Shown here one piece after another: positions 1 through 10,490 of a stretch of DNA of 64,000 nucleotides. The stretch's first letter is position 1; each line of letters starts with the position of its first letter. Below the pieces are notes generated by a model that saw nothing but the letters and a program-made list of their open reading frames with translations, was not told where the DNA came from and did not search any database. The translations under genes were made by a program, and so were the position numbers. Origin of the DNA: Ophiura sarsii (Eukaryota; Echinodermata; Ophiuroidea; Amphilepidida; Ophiuridae); NCBI GenBank assembly GCA_035610835.1, contig CM069448.1, forward strand, positions 15,190,462 through 15,254,461, read 5' to 3'.

Positions 1-168
1 GCATTGATTTGTCTGATTTCTCTCTATGACCTGTAACTGTGTAATCGTATGTAACATGATTAAAATCCATGGCTTAAAAGTCAAACTAAAGCTCTGTCAA
101 AATAAGCTGCAGGTTTTCTGGAACAGACACCCTGTATAATTGATTAATTATTGGCTTTATTAGTCAAG
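1..168. other. unannotated AT-rich DNA
   Basis: No ORF of note, repeat or RNA signature seen before the hAT-like terminus that starts near 170. Confidence 0.4.
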
Positions 169-170
169 CG

Positions 171-700
171 TGTGCAACCTGCGGCCACATGCGGCCCGCC
201 GGCCTCTAATCTGCGCAGTGCCTGCGAAGCAATCCCAAAATTCCAATTGATGCGGCCCATTTTAACCGGAACTCCCTACCTGTAGGTTACACAAATGGAT
301 TGATTTAGTGGTGTGCTCCCTTATAATTAGTAGGGTGACGCCCTGCATGTAGTAAATATATCTTGCGGCGTGATTGCGTGTTTAAATCCCTGATTAAAAT
401 GGCGCTTGCAGCAGCAACAACGAGTAAAAAAGGGGAAATTACACGAAGAGAAACAGATATTCAATGAGCAATTGGCTGAGGATTATTTCCCTATTGAACA
501 AAACAGTGCGTCTGTATACCTCATTTGTATGGTGTCTATTTCCTGCTTCAAAGAGTACAATCTGATGCGGCATTACAATTCCTAAGCTTCCCCTCCTATT
601 TACCCTCCTCTGGACGTGTTTTGGAATGTTTGACATCACTGCGGCCCGTGAATGGATCTCAAAATCACAATGAGGCCCGGGTGGTAGAAAAGGTTGCACA
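171..700. mobile_element. hAT-like non-autonomous element or remnant
   Basis: The left end reads TGTGCAACCT followed by repeated CGGCC motifs. The right end has the exact inverse, AGGTTGCACA, at 691-700, preceded by GGCCCGGG. Termini of the form GGCAACCTGCGGCC are typical of many animal hAT (Charlie-like) elements. No matching 8-bp target duplication is visible at the two ends, and the only ORFs inside are short and unrecognisable. It could also be two unrelated hAT fragments. Confidence 0.45.
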
Positions 701-759
701 TGTTACGTACGGTACTCAAGTAGAATGGATACCATTCAGGCCTACGGTAAATTGACTGT

Positions 760-1155
760 TTAAGGGGCATTGAGAGATACGTATGGGAGTGCACCCTCAA
801 TTATCCTGGAAATCAGTTTTTTTGCATCAAAGTAATACTTAGGCATACATGTATATACTAACTACTATCTGAAACACTTTACCAACATTTACCATTTATC
901 ATATAAAATTTCATGATTTTCTTAGTTTCGATATGATCATATCGAAACTAAGCTGCTGAATTCGGAAGTTATGCTAAGTTTTACTCATGGACTGTCGCGG
1001 CAAATCTCAACCCGGAAGTGCGGTTATTTGCTTAGTTTGGCATGAAGGCGATGTCGGAATTGCATGATATTTTGGATTTGGGCTATGTTGATGATTATCT
1101 TTACGTTATTTGCTAGTTATTTAGTAAATCGATACATCTCTCAATGCCCCTTTAA
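760..1155. mobile_element. TTAA-flanked MITE, T2/Kolobok-like (family 1, copy A)
   Basis: TTAA at 760-763 and 1152-1155 bracket inverted ends that share GGGGCATTGAGAGAT; the right end has one extra A after the TTAA. The start TTAAGGGG fits the TTAAGGRR end known for T2/Kolobok-type MITEs. A perfect 32-bp palindrome (921-952) sits near the middle. The right half (from about 971) is found again at 60601-60782, which confirms this is a dispersed repeat. No coding capacity. Confidence 0.8.
921..952. repeat. perfect 32-bp palindrome at the centre of the MITE
   Basis: The sequence is its own reverse complement, starting CTTAGTTTCGATATGA and mirrored after the central TGATCA. It lies close to the midpoint of the surrounding TTAA element and would extrude as a cruciform or fold as a 16-bp stem. 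Confidence 0.9.
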
Positions 1156-1156
1156 A

Positions 1157-1604
1157 TAGGCCTATCCAATGTTGCAATCTTAAACATTTTGTATATTGGA
1201 TTGTTTCAATACAATCTGATTTTGTCAGTTGATTGGATTTATAGGCTTATTCTTGAAGTCAATACCAATAATTGTAACCTTGTTCACAACATTTGTTTTG
1301 CACCAATGATAACCTAAAAATGCAAAACAGGTTTGTATTTAATAAAAATAAGAGTTTAACAGAGCACATTCTTCAGTAGCTGATTCTCATGAACCAAAAC
1401 ATAAGTTAACATCATCAATCATTACAGTTTTTATTTAAATAAGATGTATTCATTTGCTACCATGTAGCAAATTGGACAATGGGTGCTCAATGAAAATTCC
1501 AGTGTTTACTGTCTTTTTCCTTAGCCAAAATTCACTGCACTTGATGAATTAGCAGTTGACACAAGGAGGATAGTACTTTTTGGCACAATTTTATCAGTGT
1601 CTTA
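1157..1604. other. unannotated AT-rich DNA
   Basis: No supported gene or repeat boundary seen here. Confidence 0.4.
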
Positions 1605-1677
1605 GAGCGTGTTTCTACTAAGGCACTGGAAAGTTAACGCTATTTGAAATAATGGTAATTTCTGTTAACTTTTTGAA

Positions 1678-1699
1678 CCCCCCCCCCCCCCCCCCCCCC
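1678..1699. repeat. poly(C) tract, 22 bases
   Basis: Uninterrupted run of C followed by G. It is one of many poly(G)/poly(C) tracts in this window, most of them inside transposon-like segments. Length may be unreliable in the assembly. Confidence 0.9.
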
Positions 1700-1772
1700 G
1701 TTTCTACTCGTGCCAAGTTACCACTAAGTTTATATGTGTCGTAATCGTTGGGCCAGGACATTTGACCGCACT

Positions 1773-2524
1773 GTCCGGACAGGGGTCAGACCCCCACCCT
1801 TTTTATTTTTGCCCCACCCTTTTTTGGGGGGGAATGTTCAACCCCCACCCTTTATACCGAAAAGGGGACATTTTGATCATTTTGTGCATTCAAATTTGAA
1901 AAGGCACTCATTGGAAGAAAGTGAAAGAAACATCCCGGGACCCGTTTTGTTTTTCGGGCGGGTCCCAGGATTCCCGAAATTATTCATCAAAAAAAATAAT
2001 TGAAAAACAGGGGGAAAAAGGTTACTTAAAAACCACCTTGTCGGCTAAATCATGATTATTTAATGCAAATTTATAGTCGAGATTCATTTGAAATGGATTT
2101 ATTTCATCAAATCAGTGCATTTTTGGTACTCTTATGCTCCCTAAAATGTGATATTACGCCGCGTACGACACTTTCGTAGCTCGCGGTGAGTTTCCATTTT
2201 GATTAAATGTCATGATTTCAACAATAGATGACGCTATAACAACAAACTCAATCCCTGCTCAATTTAAAGATGGCGACTTTTTAATTTCGAAGTATATCGG
2301 ACCCGATATCAGATACATATTTATGATATAACTAGCGCTAGCGAGCCGACCTCGGCTCGGTATTTTGATTATTTTGATGATCGCCGAGAAACCCCCACCC
2401 TTTTTATTTTATCTCCACGCTTTATACAACTACACCCTTTATATCAGAAATATTCTGACCCCCACCCTTCTGTTGATTTTTTGATTTCTGGAGTCCCACC
2501 CTTTATAAAGTGTGCCGTCCGGAC
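1773..2524. mobile_element. nested dispersed repeat bounded by GTCCGGAC
   Basis: GTCCGGAC occurs at 1773-1780 and 2517-2524, each next to CCCACCCTTT-rich sequence in opposite orientation, which suggests inverted ends of an inserted element. The inner part 2068-2290 resembles 45896-46130 (shared phrases include TACTCTTATGCT and AAAATGTGATATT), so at least that portion is a dispersed repeat. Class unknown. Confidence 0.4.
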
Positions 2525-2803
2525 TATGTGACCTTTCATTATATACCAAAAATGGCGCCCCACTTGACTAAAACTGCCACCGTACATGTAGTTCCTAGTC
2601 TTGTAATGCTACATTTTAACAACATAAACACGATAAATGAACATGAAATATCCAGCGTGTATGTGTATCTTTCGGCTCACAAGAACTTAGCGATGAGATA
2701 TATCATGTTGCTGTTTCTTAAGTTAGCAATAATTACCATTAACAAACCTGGTTTGTGCAGGTTTTTGCCGTTAGAAAACGTATCGGTAATTAGCGTTTGG
2801 CTG

Positions 2804-2853
2804 TTTCTACTGGGCAACTTAACGTTAATTACCGTTAAGTTGCCCAGTAGAAA
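2804..2853. repeat. 21-bp perfect inverted repeat with 8-nt loop
   Basis: Left arm 2804-2824 (TTTCTACTGGGCAACTTAAC plus G) is exactly complementary to right arm 2833-2853. The motif also occurs in looser form near 1613 and 1700, so this is probably a terminal part of the surrounding element and not an independent RNA gene. Confidence 0.85.
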
Positions 2854-2871
2854 AACGCTTTTATAGACCAT

Positions 2872-3600
2872 GTCACCTCTTGTTGATCAACAATGTAAAG
2901 TGCCTGGTTCCATTTCCATGCATGGAGGAACATGCATTGTATTGACTGCTGTTGTTACCGATGACTGGTTTGGTTTAGTGATGGTTTATAATAATGGACA
3001 CCCCCTTCGAATGCGCGCGCATATCAGCAGGCAAGCTTTTGTTTGGCAGGTAATTCACGCACACACAGACAGGCAAGGTGACATCGTCTATAATATTAAT
3101 AAGGCCTAGCATAAACTGACAATGTTTCATCGCTGTGTGTATGGTTTGGAAACACCACAATGAAGTATACAAATAGGTTCAATTCGTAAAATATGATGGC
3201 TATGTTAAACCACAATCAATCAGAAAGGTTAGTATTTGGCCATTGACCTTTACTTTTTACAATTAATCAAAATGTTCATTGTACAAGGTGTTGCATCTAA
3301 AAGATTACCAGTACTATAAAACTATTATATATGCATAATCATTCCTGATATCATACTTATCAGTTTTGTCCACAATGTCAACATTGTTTATTTTAAGAGA
3401 TATTTAATTATGTATCTCTCAATATTCAAATCCTATAAGAATAACATACCTAAAACCCTCCCACATCAAATTAACAACTGGGTCCATATTTTTTAATATG
3501 GTATGAAGCTTTTGACTAGCATTCGATATGTCATATAATGACCATGCACTTTGATGCACTTTGGACGTATAATCAGCGTTTCTGAATTTACTGTGATACT
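2872..3600. other. unannotated DNA
   Basis: Short overlapping ORFs exist on both strands but none shows recognisable protein sequence. No repeat boundary seen. Confidence 0.4.
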
Positions 3601-3609
3601 ATGATACGT

Positions 3610-3760
3610 TCTATTCAACGGGCAAACAGACCTCTCAGGTAGGGTCGGTCGGTTGGTCAGGCGTTTGTTTTTCCCCAAAATTTTCGTGAACATTTTGAAA
3701 TTTTCAAAACAATTAAAAAAAATCAAAACATTTTCACAATATTTCAAAAACCGTTATCTT
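3610..3760. mobile_element. GACCTCTCAGGT repeat family, fragment
   Basis: The phrase CGGGCAAACAGACCTCTCAG followed by GGTCGGTCGGTTGGTCAGG belongs to a family seen again near 11672-11925, 20968-21000, 44118-44200, 56376-56980, 60485-60545 and 63520-63600. Fuller copies have ends of the type AACACCCTGTTGTACGGGC. This copy keeps one end plus poly(A)-rich interior. Confidence 0.6.
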
Positions 3761-3802
3761 GTATATCGTTTACAGTATACAGATAAAAACACACCCACAT
3801 GG

Positions 3803-4230
3803 GCTCTTTCATTTGAAATCTATACACCCTATGGAAGACATGACCTTAATTGTCTACACAGCAGGCCCGTAGGAAGGGGGGGGGCGATGGTGGCGATCGC
3901 CCCCCCTTTGAAAATCTTCCCCGGAAAATTTGTACACAGATGAAAAAATATCGCGCGCTACGCGCGCATTTGTCCTCCCAAAATGCAATATTCTTTGCTA
4001 CAACCTTGTTTAGAGCCAAAATGTACCTCGATCGTGCAAAAAATAGGTGCAAATTTGAAAATTTTTGCGCGCTACGTGCGCATATTTGACTCACAAAAAT
4101 CTTCCCGTGATTTTTTGGGGGAAAACGCCCCCCCCCCCCCCTTTGAAAAAAGTGTCTTACGGCCCTGCGCAGGGAGTGCAGATTTCAAATGGAGTCATCC
4201 ATTTGGTTTGGAATTCATACTCCCTTTGTG
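3803..4230. mobile_element. MITE related to the 11162-11328 copy, interrupted
   Basis: TTTGAAATCTATACACCCTA at about 3810 and the inverted TTTCAAATGGAGTCATCCAT after 4170 match the two halves of the intact MITE at 11162-11328. The join that should read CACAGGGAGTG is split by the insertion at 3862-4167. The outer right boundary is uncertain. Confidence 0.55.
3862..4167. mobile_element. hAT-like MITE nested in another MITE
   Basis: Ends are CAGGCCCGTAGGA on the left and, inverted, TCTTACGGCCCTG on the right, with G-rich and C-rich tracts just inside. CAG...CTG ends and this G-rich start resemble hAT MITEs. It splits a MITE whose intact sequence is known from 11162-11328. CACAG before and CGCAG after may be a decayed duplication. 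Two imperfect internal copies of GCGCGCTACGYGCGCAT occur at about 3953 and 4068. Confidence 0.6.
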
Positions 4231-4259
4231 GGGAAGATTAAACAAGCTTCTAAATAAGT

Positions 4260-4378
4260 AGGGGAGGAAAAAAGCAGAAGCTTCATTTATTTGCTGACAA
4301 GCCTGATTTGTTGACAGATCACCAGAGTACTTAGGATTCAATTTCACTCAATTAAATCAAGTATAAGACCTACCATAG
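4260..4378. other. left flank of a hAT insertion
   Basis: Contains GAGTACTTAGGATTCAATTT, which is imperfectly repeated near 4780 (AAGTACTCAGGATTCCATTT), so the region around the hAT insertion may itself be a duplicated or older repeat. Confidence 0.35.
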
Positions 4379-4584
4379 CAGTGGCGTAGTTAGGTTTTCC
4401 ATATTGGGGGGGGGGGGAGCGGGGCAGGGTCAAGAAATAAAACTGAACGTACAAAACCTTTACCGACAACTAATTTGACAGTCATATTCCATGATTCCCC
4501 TTGTCAACTATCTCAACCGACAAACTCATGATATTGGAGGGGGGGGGGGGGGGGGGGGACATTGTCCCTGTAGCTATGCCAATG
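4379..4584. mobile_element. hAT MITE with 8-bp target duplication
   Basis: The left end CAGTGGCGTAGTTAGG and the right end, inverted as CATTGGCATAGCTACAGGG, form a terminal inverted repeat typical of hAT elements (CAGTGGCGTAGC-type). The flanks are TACCATAG (4371-4378) and AACCATAG (4585-4592), a 7-of-8 match of the size expected for hAT. The interior has two long G runs (4408-4417 and 4539-4558). No coding capacity. Confidence 0.8.
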
Positions 4585-4592
4585 AACCATAG

Positions 4593-5915
4593 TGTTTGTT
4601 GGAATTGCATGGAAATTATGGTAGGGTAAAAATCCTTCCATTTTTCCATTATCAAAGTTATCATTGGTAGAGGAACCAAACAAAACAACTTTGTATCTGG
4701 CCTTATGGATTAGCATCTTACCAATTGTATGTTGACTGGCTGTGCACAAAGTTCTTCCTGTAGTCTACCTACTTGATCAAAGTACTCAGGATTCCATTTC
4801 ATGGGTCTTCAAGTATACCATGGTGGGGCTATAAGGTCAGCTATTATGTGCTATAGGGGCACTATTTCCCCTAATTCTAACTAACTGTCCCATTTTTCAC
4901 CCTCTGCTAACTGGATGACTTTTCTAAGGCATTTTTGGTAAATTTATGGGTCTAAAATCCTTAATGTTGCTGTTTTTCGCCGAAATGTTTGCAAAATCTG
5001 TCAAATCTATAGTAAATTATGGGTCTCCGGTAAACGTATGGGTTCATTTTCCCCCGAAAATTGGTAACTGTTTGGGTCAACTTTCATTTTGCTTGCAGCA
5101 CATCCCTACAAAAAGATATCCGAGTACACCCCCCTCGGGGGACGATTAGGACAGATATTTTGCAATCTTTATTATTAAATTATATTTTTTAGAATTATGA
5201 CTCTTAGATTTTCAAATGTTTGAGTCAGGCAGGATCAAACCATCAAACTTGTTATAGTTTAGGCCTGACTTTTAAATGTGAATTTCAAAACAGTCATGTT
5301 GAAAGCAACTGCGCCATAAAATATTCAGGCGTTATTAAGGAACTGAGTGGAGAGACATGTACCTCAAGCGTATTTATATGAATACTACAGTCGCAGTTGT
5401 TACGGTTGCAGTTTGCAGTTTTGAAGAAGAAAAAAATCTTTGTTGTTCAAATGTAGCGTCATGTTGAATAAAATATGAGATTACACTCTCTACACAGTAG
5501 CCTTCGGCCTTGTCATTTAAACCGTAGTTCAGTAACCATGGTTACTTGGAAAGACCCAGGACAAATCAATATTCCATGTTGGCTGAAGTATCTTCGTCAT
5601 GAGGCTAAACAAAAATAAGTGTGGTTTACGGAACCCCGATTAACTGTAAAACATCCTATATGACTTAAAACAATGAATCCATTGAATTATTTAATTTCAT
5701 TTTAATTGCCCCATTAAATAAGCCTCATGTGACCCACATGTATGTCACTATAGTTATGTTCTATCTTAATTTCTTTATGAGTTGAATAGTAGGACCCATA
5801 GTTATTGCAATTTTAACTTTAAAAAAAGGTTCATCTGCCAGACTGAGTAGTGACCCCATTTTTTCTAGAGTGTAAATGGAAACAAGCAATATTTTTTGTT
5901 TGACCTGACAGTGAA
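4593..5915. other. unannotated DNA
   Basis: No convincing gene or bounded repeat seen; a GCCTTCGGCC-rich hairpin-like phrase near 5500 is too short to interpret. Confidence 0.35.
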
Positions 5916-5916
5916 T

Positions 5917-6154
5917 TAGGCCAACAACAAAAAAAGTTGACTTGTCCTTTCCGACCGACTCGAATTTTCGGAAATCTAGGGTCGCTATTTTTTCTTTTCT
6001 TTCAAAAATCAAAAAGAAAAAACAACAACTTTAAAACGTGTTTTTGTGGAGTAAATTTTCAAAAATTAAAAAAAAAAAATCAAAAAAAAAATCCGACCGT
6101 CCGACCCTGACTTTGATCCTGAAAAGGCAAGTCATTTTTTGTTTGTTTGCCTTA
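5917..6154. mobile_element. poly-A/T MITE, GGCC-AACAAA terminus family
   Basis: Left TTAGGCCAACAACAAAAAAA then GTTGACTTGTCCTTTCC; right, inverted, GTAAGGCAAACAAACAAAAA then TGACTTGCCTTTTC. This matches the terminus style of the copies at 7791-8214 and 13698-14017. TA dinucleotides at both ends could be the target duplication. Internal CCGACCGACTCG and CCGACCGTCCGACCC are also inverted. Confidence 0.55.
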
Positions 6155-6588
6155 CTAGAAATGTATACAACAACTTCTTTTAATTAAAAAGACAACACCA
6201 TACAATATTGTGTCCTACATGCCTTTCCTTCCACATATTTGAGTAAAATGGCCTATTTGTTATATACTTTTCAGCTCTTGATAGACAAATAAGACCAAAT
6301 TTCCCCTGTGTTTGATGATGAATTTATGCGCACAGTTTTACAGATATATACATCATGTATATATATAATGGTGGTATGTATACTGTTCTGCTTTGTGAAG
6401 GGAAATGTAACAAATTTAGATGCATTCCTCAGGCTATTTCATACTTCAATTCATTTTATGTTTTGTATGAGTTAACGTTTAAAATACAGATTGTGTGTGA
6501 ATATAATTGTAAATACATGTAGAACAATTCATTTAAGAAACAACTGGAAGGAGAAATTAACATTTTTGATGTGTTGAGACGGCATAAT
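6155..6588. other. unannotated AT-rich DNA
   Basis: Contains short TATATA tracts (near 6345-6366); nothing else supported. Confidence 0.4.
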
Positions 6589-6589
6589 C

Positions 6590-7106
6590 TTAAAGCGGCA
6601 CTAAGAGATCCTTCATGGAGGGAGCCCTCAATTTTTTCAGAAGTTTGGTATTTCACATTACGTAATGCTTATATACGTACTAACTACCACCTAAAATTAC
6701 AGAGCTTAATTTGCAGTATTTCATGTGAAATTCATGGATTTGATAGCGTTTTGAGTTTTGATGTAAATCACATCGAAATTACCCAAATTCATCTAAAAGG
6801 CCACGGATGGCTTCTTACTTATTTGTTTCATGTTTATTCAAAATAACCTTAAAGACCGCCCATGGCTTGTTGCATGATGTATAGTCATGACCTCCCTGAT
6901 TCAATTGGTAGTAATTTTTAACCAAAATGCAAAAAAGGGAAAGCACTAAATACCTTCGGAAATGCTGAGAAAATGTCTTTATTTTTCATTTTAACTGATT
7001 TTTTTAAAAGAAATCTTACATGAAAGGGTTTCTATGTATCATATATCTAAACAAGGTAAAAAGGTTGAATTTCATTTTTTTAGAAATCTCTCTGTGCCCC
7101 ATTTAA
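6590..7106. mobile_element. TTAA-flanked MITE, diverged T2/Kolobok-like
   Basis: TTAAAGCGGCACTAAGAGAT on the left and, inverted, TTAAATGGGGCACAGAGAGA on the right define imperfect terminal repeats with TTAA at both ends. The next bases on the left (GAGCCCTCAATT) resemble the corresponding part of the element at 760 (TGCACCCTCAATT), suggesting a shared superfamily. The ends have diverged, so boundaries are less certain than for other copies. Confidence 0.55.
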
Positions 7107-7317
7107 TCTTAATCCCCCGCCTCACGGATTCCATTCTGTTTTAGCTTTGTATATTGTGCTGTCATATTTTGTGTAAGGCCCTTTTTACTTTGTACAGTAT
7201 AATAATATGTTGCAGTAAGATATAGTGTTTTTAGCGCTTTGACCACTTTTGATTAGGCGCTCAATAAATGCTGCTTATTAATATGGTTATGAGGCTATTT
7301 AATTGTCTGTAGTGAAA

Positions 7318-7395
7318 TGATGAAACAAAACTGCTGTCTACTGAAGAAAGTAAACAGACTGCTGTCTATTGAAGTCTTTTGTCAACTGAAAATCG
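7318..7395. repeat. degenerate CTATCTACTGAAGATAG motifs
   Basis: GTCTACTGAAGAAAG and GTCTATTGAAG occur here. Together with 7620-7760 and 8225-8245 they look like a decayed array of the palindromic core found intact at 35498-36215, now split by two MITE insertions. Confidence 0.55.
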
Positions 7396-7613
7396 TTAGG
7401 CAAAAAAAAAAGGTTTGTCTCAAATGACATGCGGTCTGCCAATTTTTTTTTCTTTCTTCAATTTAGACCTGATCGTCATTTGTTTGGCCAAAAAGTTGGA
7501 TTTGGCAAGATTTTTTTGAGAAAATTGAAAAAGAAAAAAAAAAACCACTAAAAAAAGGCTAACGCGGGCGAATTCGGGAATGCGTGCGGGTCATTTGAGA
7601 CAAATTTTTTTCT
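7396..7613. mobile_element. poly-A/T MITE, TTTGTCTCAAATGACATG family
   Basis: Ends AAGGTTTGTCTCAAATGACA and, inverted, AAATTTGTCTCAAATGACCC form the terminal repeat. The interior resembles 13244-13557 and 13698-14017 (shared TCAATTTAGACCTGAT, CAAAAAGTTGGAT, GGGAATGCG). No coding capacity. Confidence 0.75.
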
Positions 7614-7760
7614 TCTCCTTATCTATTGAAGATAGCGGTAATTGTCCTAAACAGTGAAATCCATATCTTTTGTCAACTGAAAACCGTTATCTATTAAAGA
7701 TAGCCTATAGCTGTTTCTACCTGGATAGCTATAACTGTTGTCTACTGAAGTTAGTAATCT
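7614..7760. repeat. degenerate CTATCTACTGAAGATAG motifs
   Basis: TATCTATTGAAGATAGCGG, TATCTATTAAAGATAGCC and GTCTACTGAAGTTAG lie at irregular spacing, with TTTTGTCAACTGAAAAYCGT repeated at about 7377 and 7668. This supports a diverged tandem repeat that has been interrupted. Confidence 0.6.
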
Positions 7761-7790
7761 TTTGAACATGGCTATATATTCTTCCTACGA

Positions 7791-8214
7791 TAAGGCCAAA
7801 CAAAATAAAAGGTTCGTCTCAAAGCTTGCGCGCGCATTGGTTTTGAAATGCCAAAATACCGCGTCTGAAATGCAGAAAATTGTCAAATCAATTTTTTTTT
7901 CCCTACAAATTTTTATTTCGAGTTTTTATTAAAAATATCGGCAGATTTTCCTTTTCTCAAACTTTTACATGACTCAGTTCTTCAAAAAACGCTGCACAAT
8001 TGTTCTTATACACAACTACATCACAATATTCATTTCAAATAGAAAAAACAAATATCAGAAAGTGTCAACGGTTGCAAATAGTAAGAGTAAAAATTGCCAC
8101 ACAAATAAAAAAAAATGTAAAAAAAGAAAAAATGGAAGACAAAAACAGCGCGCGTCGCCCGATTTTGAAGCCTTCGCAAGCTTTGAGACAAACTTTTTTG
8201 TTTTGTTTGGCCTA
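7791..8214. mobile_element. GGCCAAACAAA-terminus MITE, 424 bp
   Basis: Left TAAGGCCAAACAAAATAAAA then GGTTCGTCTCAAAGCTTGCG; right, inverted, TAGGCCAAACAAAACAAAAA then GTTTGTCTCAAAGCTTGCG. The terminal repeats exceed 35 bp. TA dinucleotides flank both ends, as for Tc1/mariner-type insertion, though the class is not proven. Overlapping AT-rich ORFs inside have no recognisable protein sequence. Confidence 0.8.
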
Positions 8215-8960
8215 ACAAATCGTCATCCAATGAAGATAGTAAATCTGATGTTACTGATTGTATATTGTAGATTGCTAAAGCTAGTTTTACCACAGATAGC
8301 AAATGTCATCCATTTGTTCTTGTTAAGGGTAATTGAGGATAGGAAGCTTGTTTCTCTGGACCCAAACACTATGCATAAGTTTTTGTTCATGGGAACACCA
8401 TCAAAATAGTGGTATGGACAGTGACAAAATATGCTTTTTTAATCAAATTTACCCCTTGAACAACCACAATAATTGATACACTCCTGGAATTTAAATACCC
8501 ATAATTGAAACGTTTAAGAGTGTAAAGTAAACAGAATACGGATGCTGATGTCTGCGAAGATTTTAATTTTTTAAGTATCATAAAAAATACTGAACAATAT
8601 AAATTTCCCAAAGGGCCTCCTTTTTTACTTTCTAAGAAAAAGTGTGTTTTGTGTGTGTTTTTGGTACACACTGATACACACGCGTTTATTATAGAGAATA
8701 TTAGAATGAAATATTTTCTAATAATAGTGCTGTTTGAAAATATTTAGCATCAACAATTACAGTATGAATTGCATGAAGTTTATGTGTACCTTGACCCTAA
8801 GAACAAGCTAATTAAATACAGTGGTGTGTGCAATGCAATTAAGGGAATGATAATTAGATTGTACTCTGTAATTGTTATATCACTCAGCAATTATAAGCAA
8901 AGTACACATACACGCCTAGCTATAAGCATAATATCTATAGGGGGGAGGGGGGGGGGGGGT
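8215..8960. other. unannotated AT-rich DNA
   Basis: No supported gene. TTTTTGGTACACACTGATACACACGC near 8660 and TAGCTATAAGC near 8910 are unremarkable. A G-rich tract spans 8941-8959. Confidence 0.4.
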
Positions 8961-8965
8961 GAACG

Positions 8966-9010
8966 TTAACACTTTCCACGCTGCTATTGGTGTTACCATA
9001 TTATATTAGA
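8966..9010. mobile_element. TTAACACTTTCCACG MITE, left-end fragment
   Basis: TTAACACTTTCCACGCTGCT through TATTGGTGTTACCATATTAT matches the left end of the copy at 9049. The fragment ends in a G run, and the same left end restarts at 9049, so the terminus is duplicated in tandem. Confidence 0.7.
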
Positions 9011-9048
9011 GGGGGGGGTCACTCACCAAATACTTAAATACTTTAACG

Positions 9049-9225
9049 TTAACACTTTCCACGCTGCTATTGGTGTTACCATATTATACAAATCAGATTT
9101 TTCAGAAACCTTTCCCAACTTTCAAGGTCTATTTCAAGGATTACTGAACCAATACTAAGCACGCTTGTTCTTAATTTAATGCATTTCTGATGGTGATTCC
9201 AAATATATTTCGCTTGATTTTGCAT
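9049..9225. mobile_element. TTAACACTTTCCACG MITE, 3'-truncated copy
   Basis: Starts with TTAACACTTTCCACGCTGCT and follows the family through CAGAAACCTTTC, ACCAATACTAAGCACG and GGTGATTCCAAATAT, then loses similarity near 9220. The right terminal repeat is absent. Confidence 0.75.
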
Positions 9226-9821
9226 TTCCAATAGGCCTTATTTGTCTGTATATTTCACGCAATTGTTTTCCAAATTGTTTCGCCTTTTTCGTCATATAAT
9301 TATATCATAATATAGGTCACACATTTGAGTTGAGTTGTGAGAGCAATGCCTGTAAGGGTCAAGTTTGCATGTGTTATACAACGTTGAGGGGGTATTAAAA
9401 TGGTTTTCAAAATGGTTTTGTGCTTTACAGCATTTAGGGACCATTTCAGAGATGCTTGGACAAGCATGTGATACCTATTTGGTTGGATGGAGAGTGACCT
9501 CCCCCCCCCCCTTGAGGTAATTTTGGGTGTTACTTACTTTACACAATTGTGTGAAAATTAAAATGTGCAATGCAAGCTAGGTTTTTATAGAGGTTATTGA
9601 GTTTGGATTAGCTGCCATCATGTCAAGAATTTAGTGTTTAAGATTTTCAGATGATTATATTTAGTCCAATTTGGTAACATGGTTCATGTGATTGCATTGG
9701 ACGTCATGTACCAATTCAATTGAATGTAGAATAGGCCGGGTGCCATTCCCCTTTTGTGTTGTGCATGAGTATTGACTACATGGATAACCTTTAAAAGGGG
9801 CTTTTGTTGGCGTTATGCATT
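9226..9821. other. unannotated DNA
   Basis: Contains a C run at 9499-9511. No gene or repeat boundary supported. Confidence 0.4.
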
Positions 9822-10058
9822 TTAACACTTTCCACGCGGCTTTTATTTTTACCATACACAAAATAGATTTTCCAGAAACCTTTCACAATTTTCAAAGTAT
9901 ATCTCAAGGATTACTGACCTAATACTAGGCATGTTTGTACTTATGTCAATGCATTTCTCATAAATATGTTAATGAAATTCAATAATTTTGACATTTTTTA
10001 AACATTTGTGAAATTTTGGAATGTCGTCTGCAGCCGCCTGCCGCGTGGAAAGTGTTAA
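9822..10058. mobile_element. TTAACACTTTCCACG MITE, full-length copy
   Basis: TTAACACTTTCCACGCGGCT at 9822 and, inverted, TTAACACTTTCCACGCGGCA ending at 10058. The interior has ACCTAATACTAGGCATG and CAGCCGCCTGCC, shared with 38297-38546 and 42229-42475. TTAA is present at both ends as in piggyBac-type MITEs. Confidence 0.88.
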
Positions 10059-10490
10059 GATATTGAGGTATTGAAGTAAAACATGAATAAACAAGAGAAA
10101 TTAAAAGGGATTTCCGGAGTTCCTTTAGTATACACTACCACTGCATGTCTTCAATGAAGACTTTTAAATAACAACCCATACACTTAAACAGTGAGGAATA
10201 CAAACGGTAGGGTATTCAAAAGCTTACCTAGATTTACACCTAATATTTCACATACAATCTGAATGCATTAACCAAGCGCATCAAGGGAGGAGTCCTTTTA
10301 AAGCTTACTATACATGCACTTGAAAATAAAGAAAACACCATTACAATCAACTTCTAACTCATTTTACCCTGTCACATCAAAACTTGAATAATATCGAGCT
10401 GTGCGCTTGTAAAATAGCCTTCAAAATGCAATTCAAAAATGCTGTACATTTGGCAGAATTTGAATACTAAAATTAATGACATAATGTCAT
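10059..10490. other. unannotated AT-rich DNA
   Basis: Nothing supported. Confidence 0.4.

Larger units (their letters stand above)
1605..2866. mobile_element. composite inverted-repeat element
   Basis: The left edge reads GCGTGTTTCTACTAAGGCA; the right edge, read on the minus strand, reads AAAAGCGTTTTTCTACTGGG. Phrases of the type GTTTCTACT..GGCAAGTTAAC recur inside near 1613, 1700 and 2804-2853. A 22-bp C run lies at 1678-1699, and a separate segment (1773-2524) appears to have inserted inside. The outer boundaries are approximate and no target duplication is established. Confidence 0.4.
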
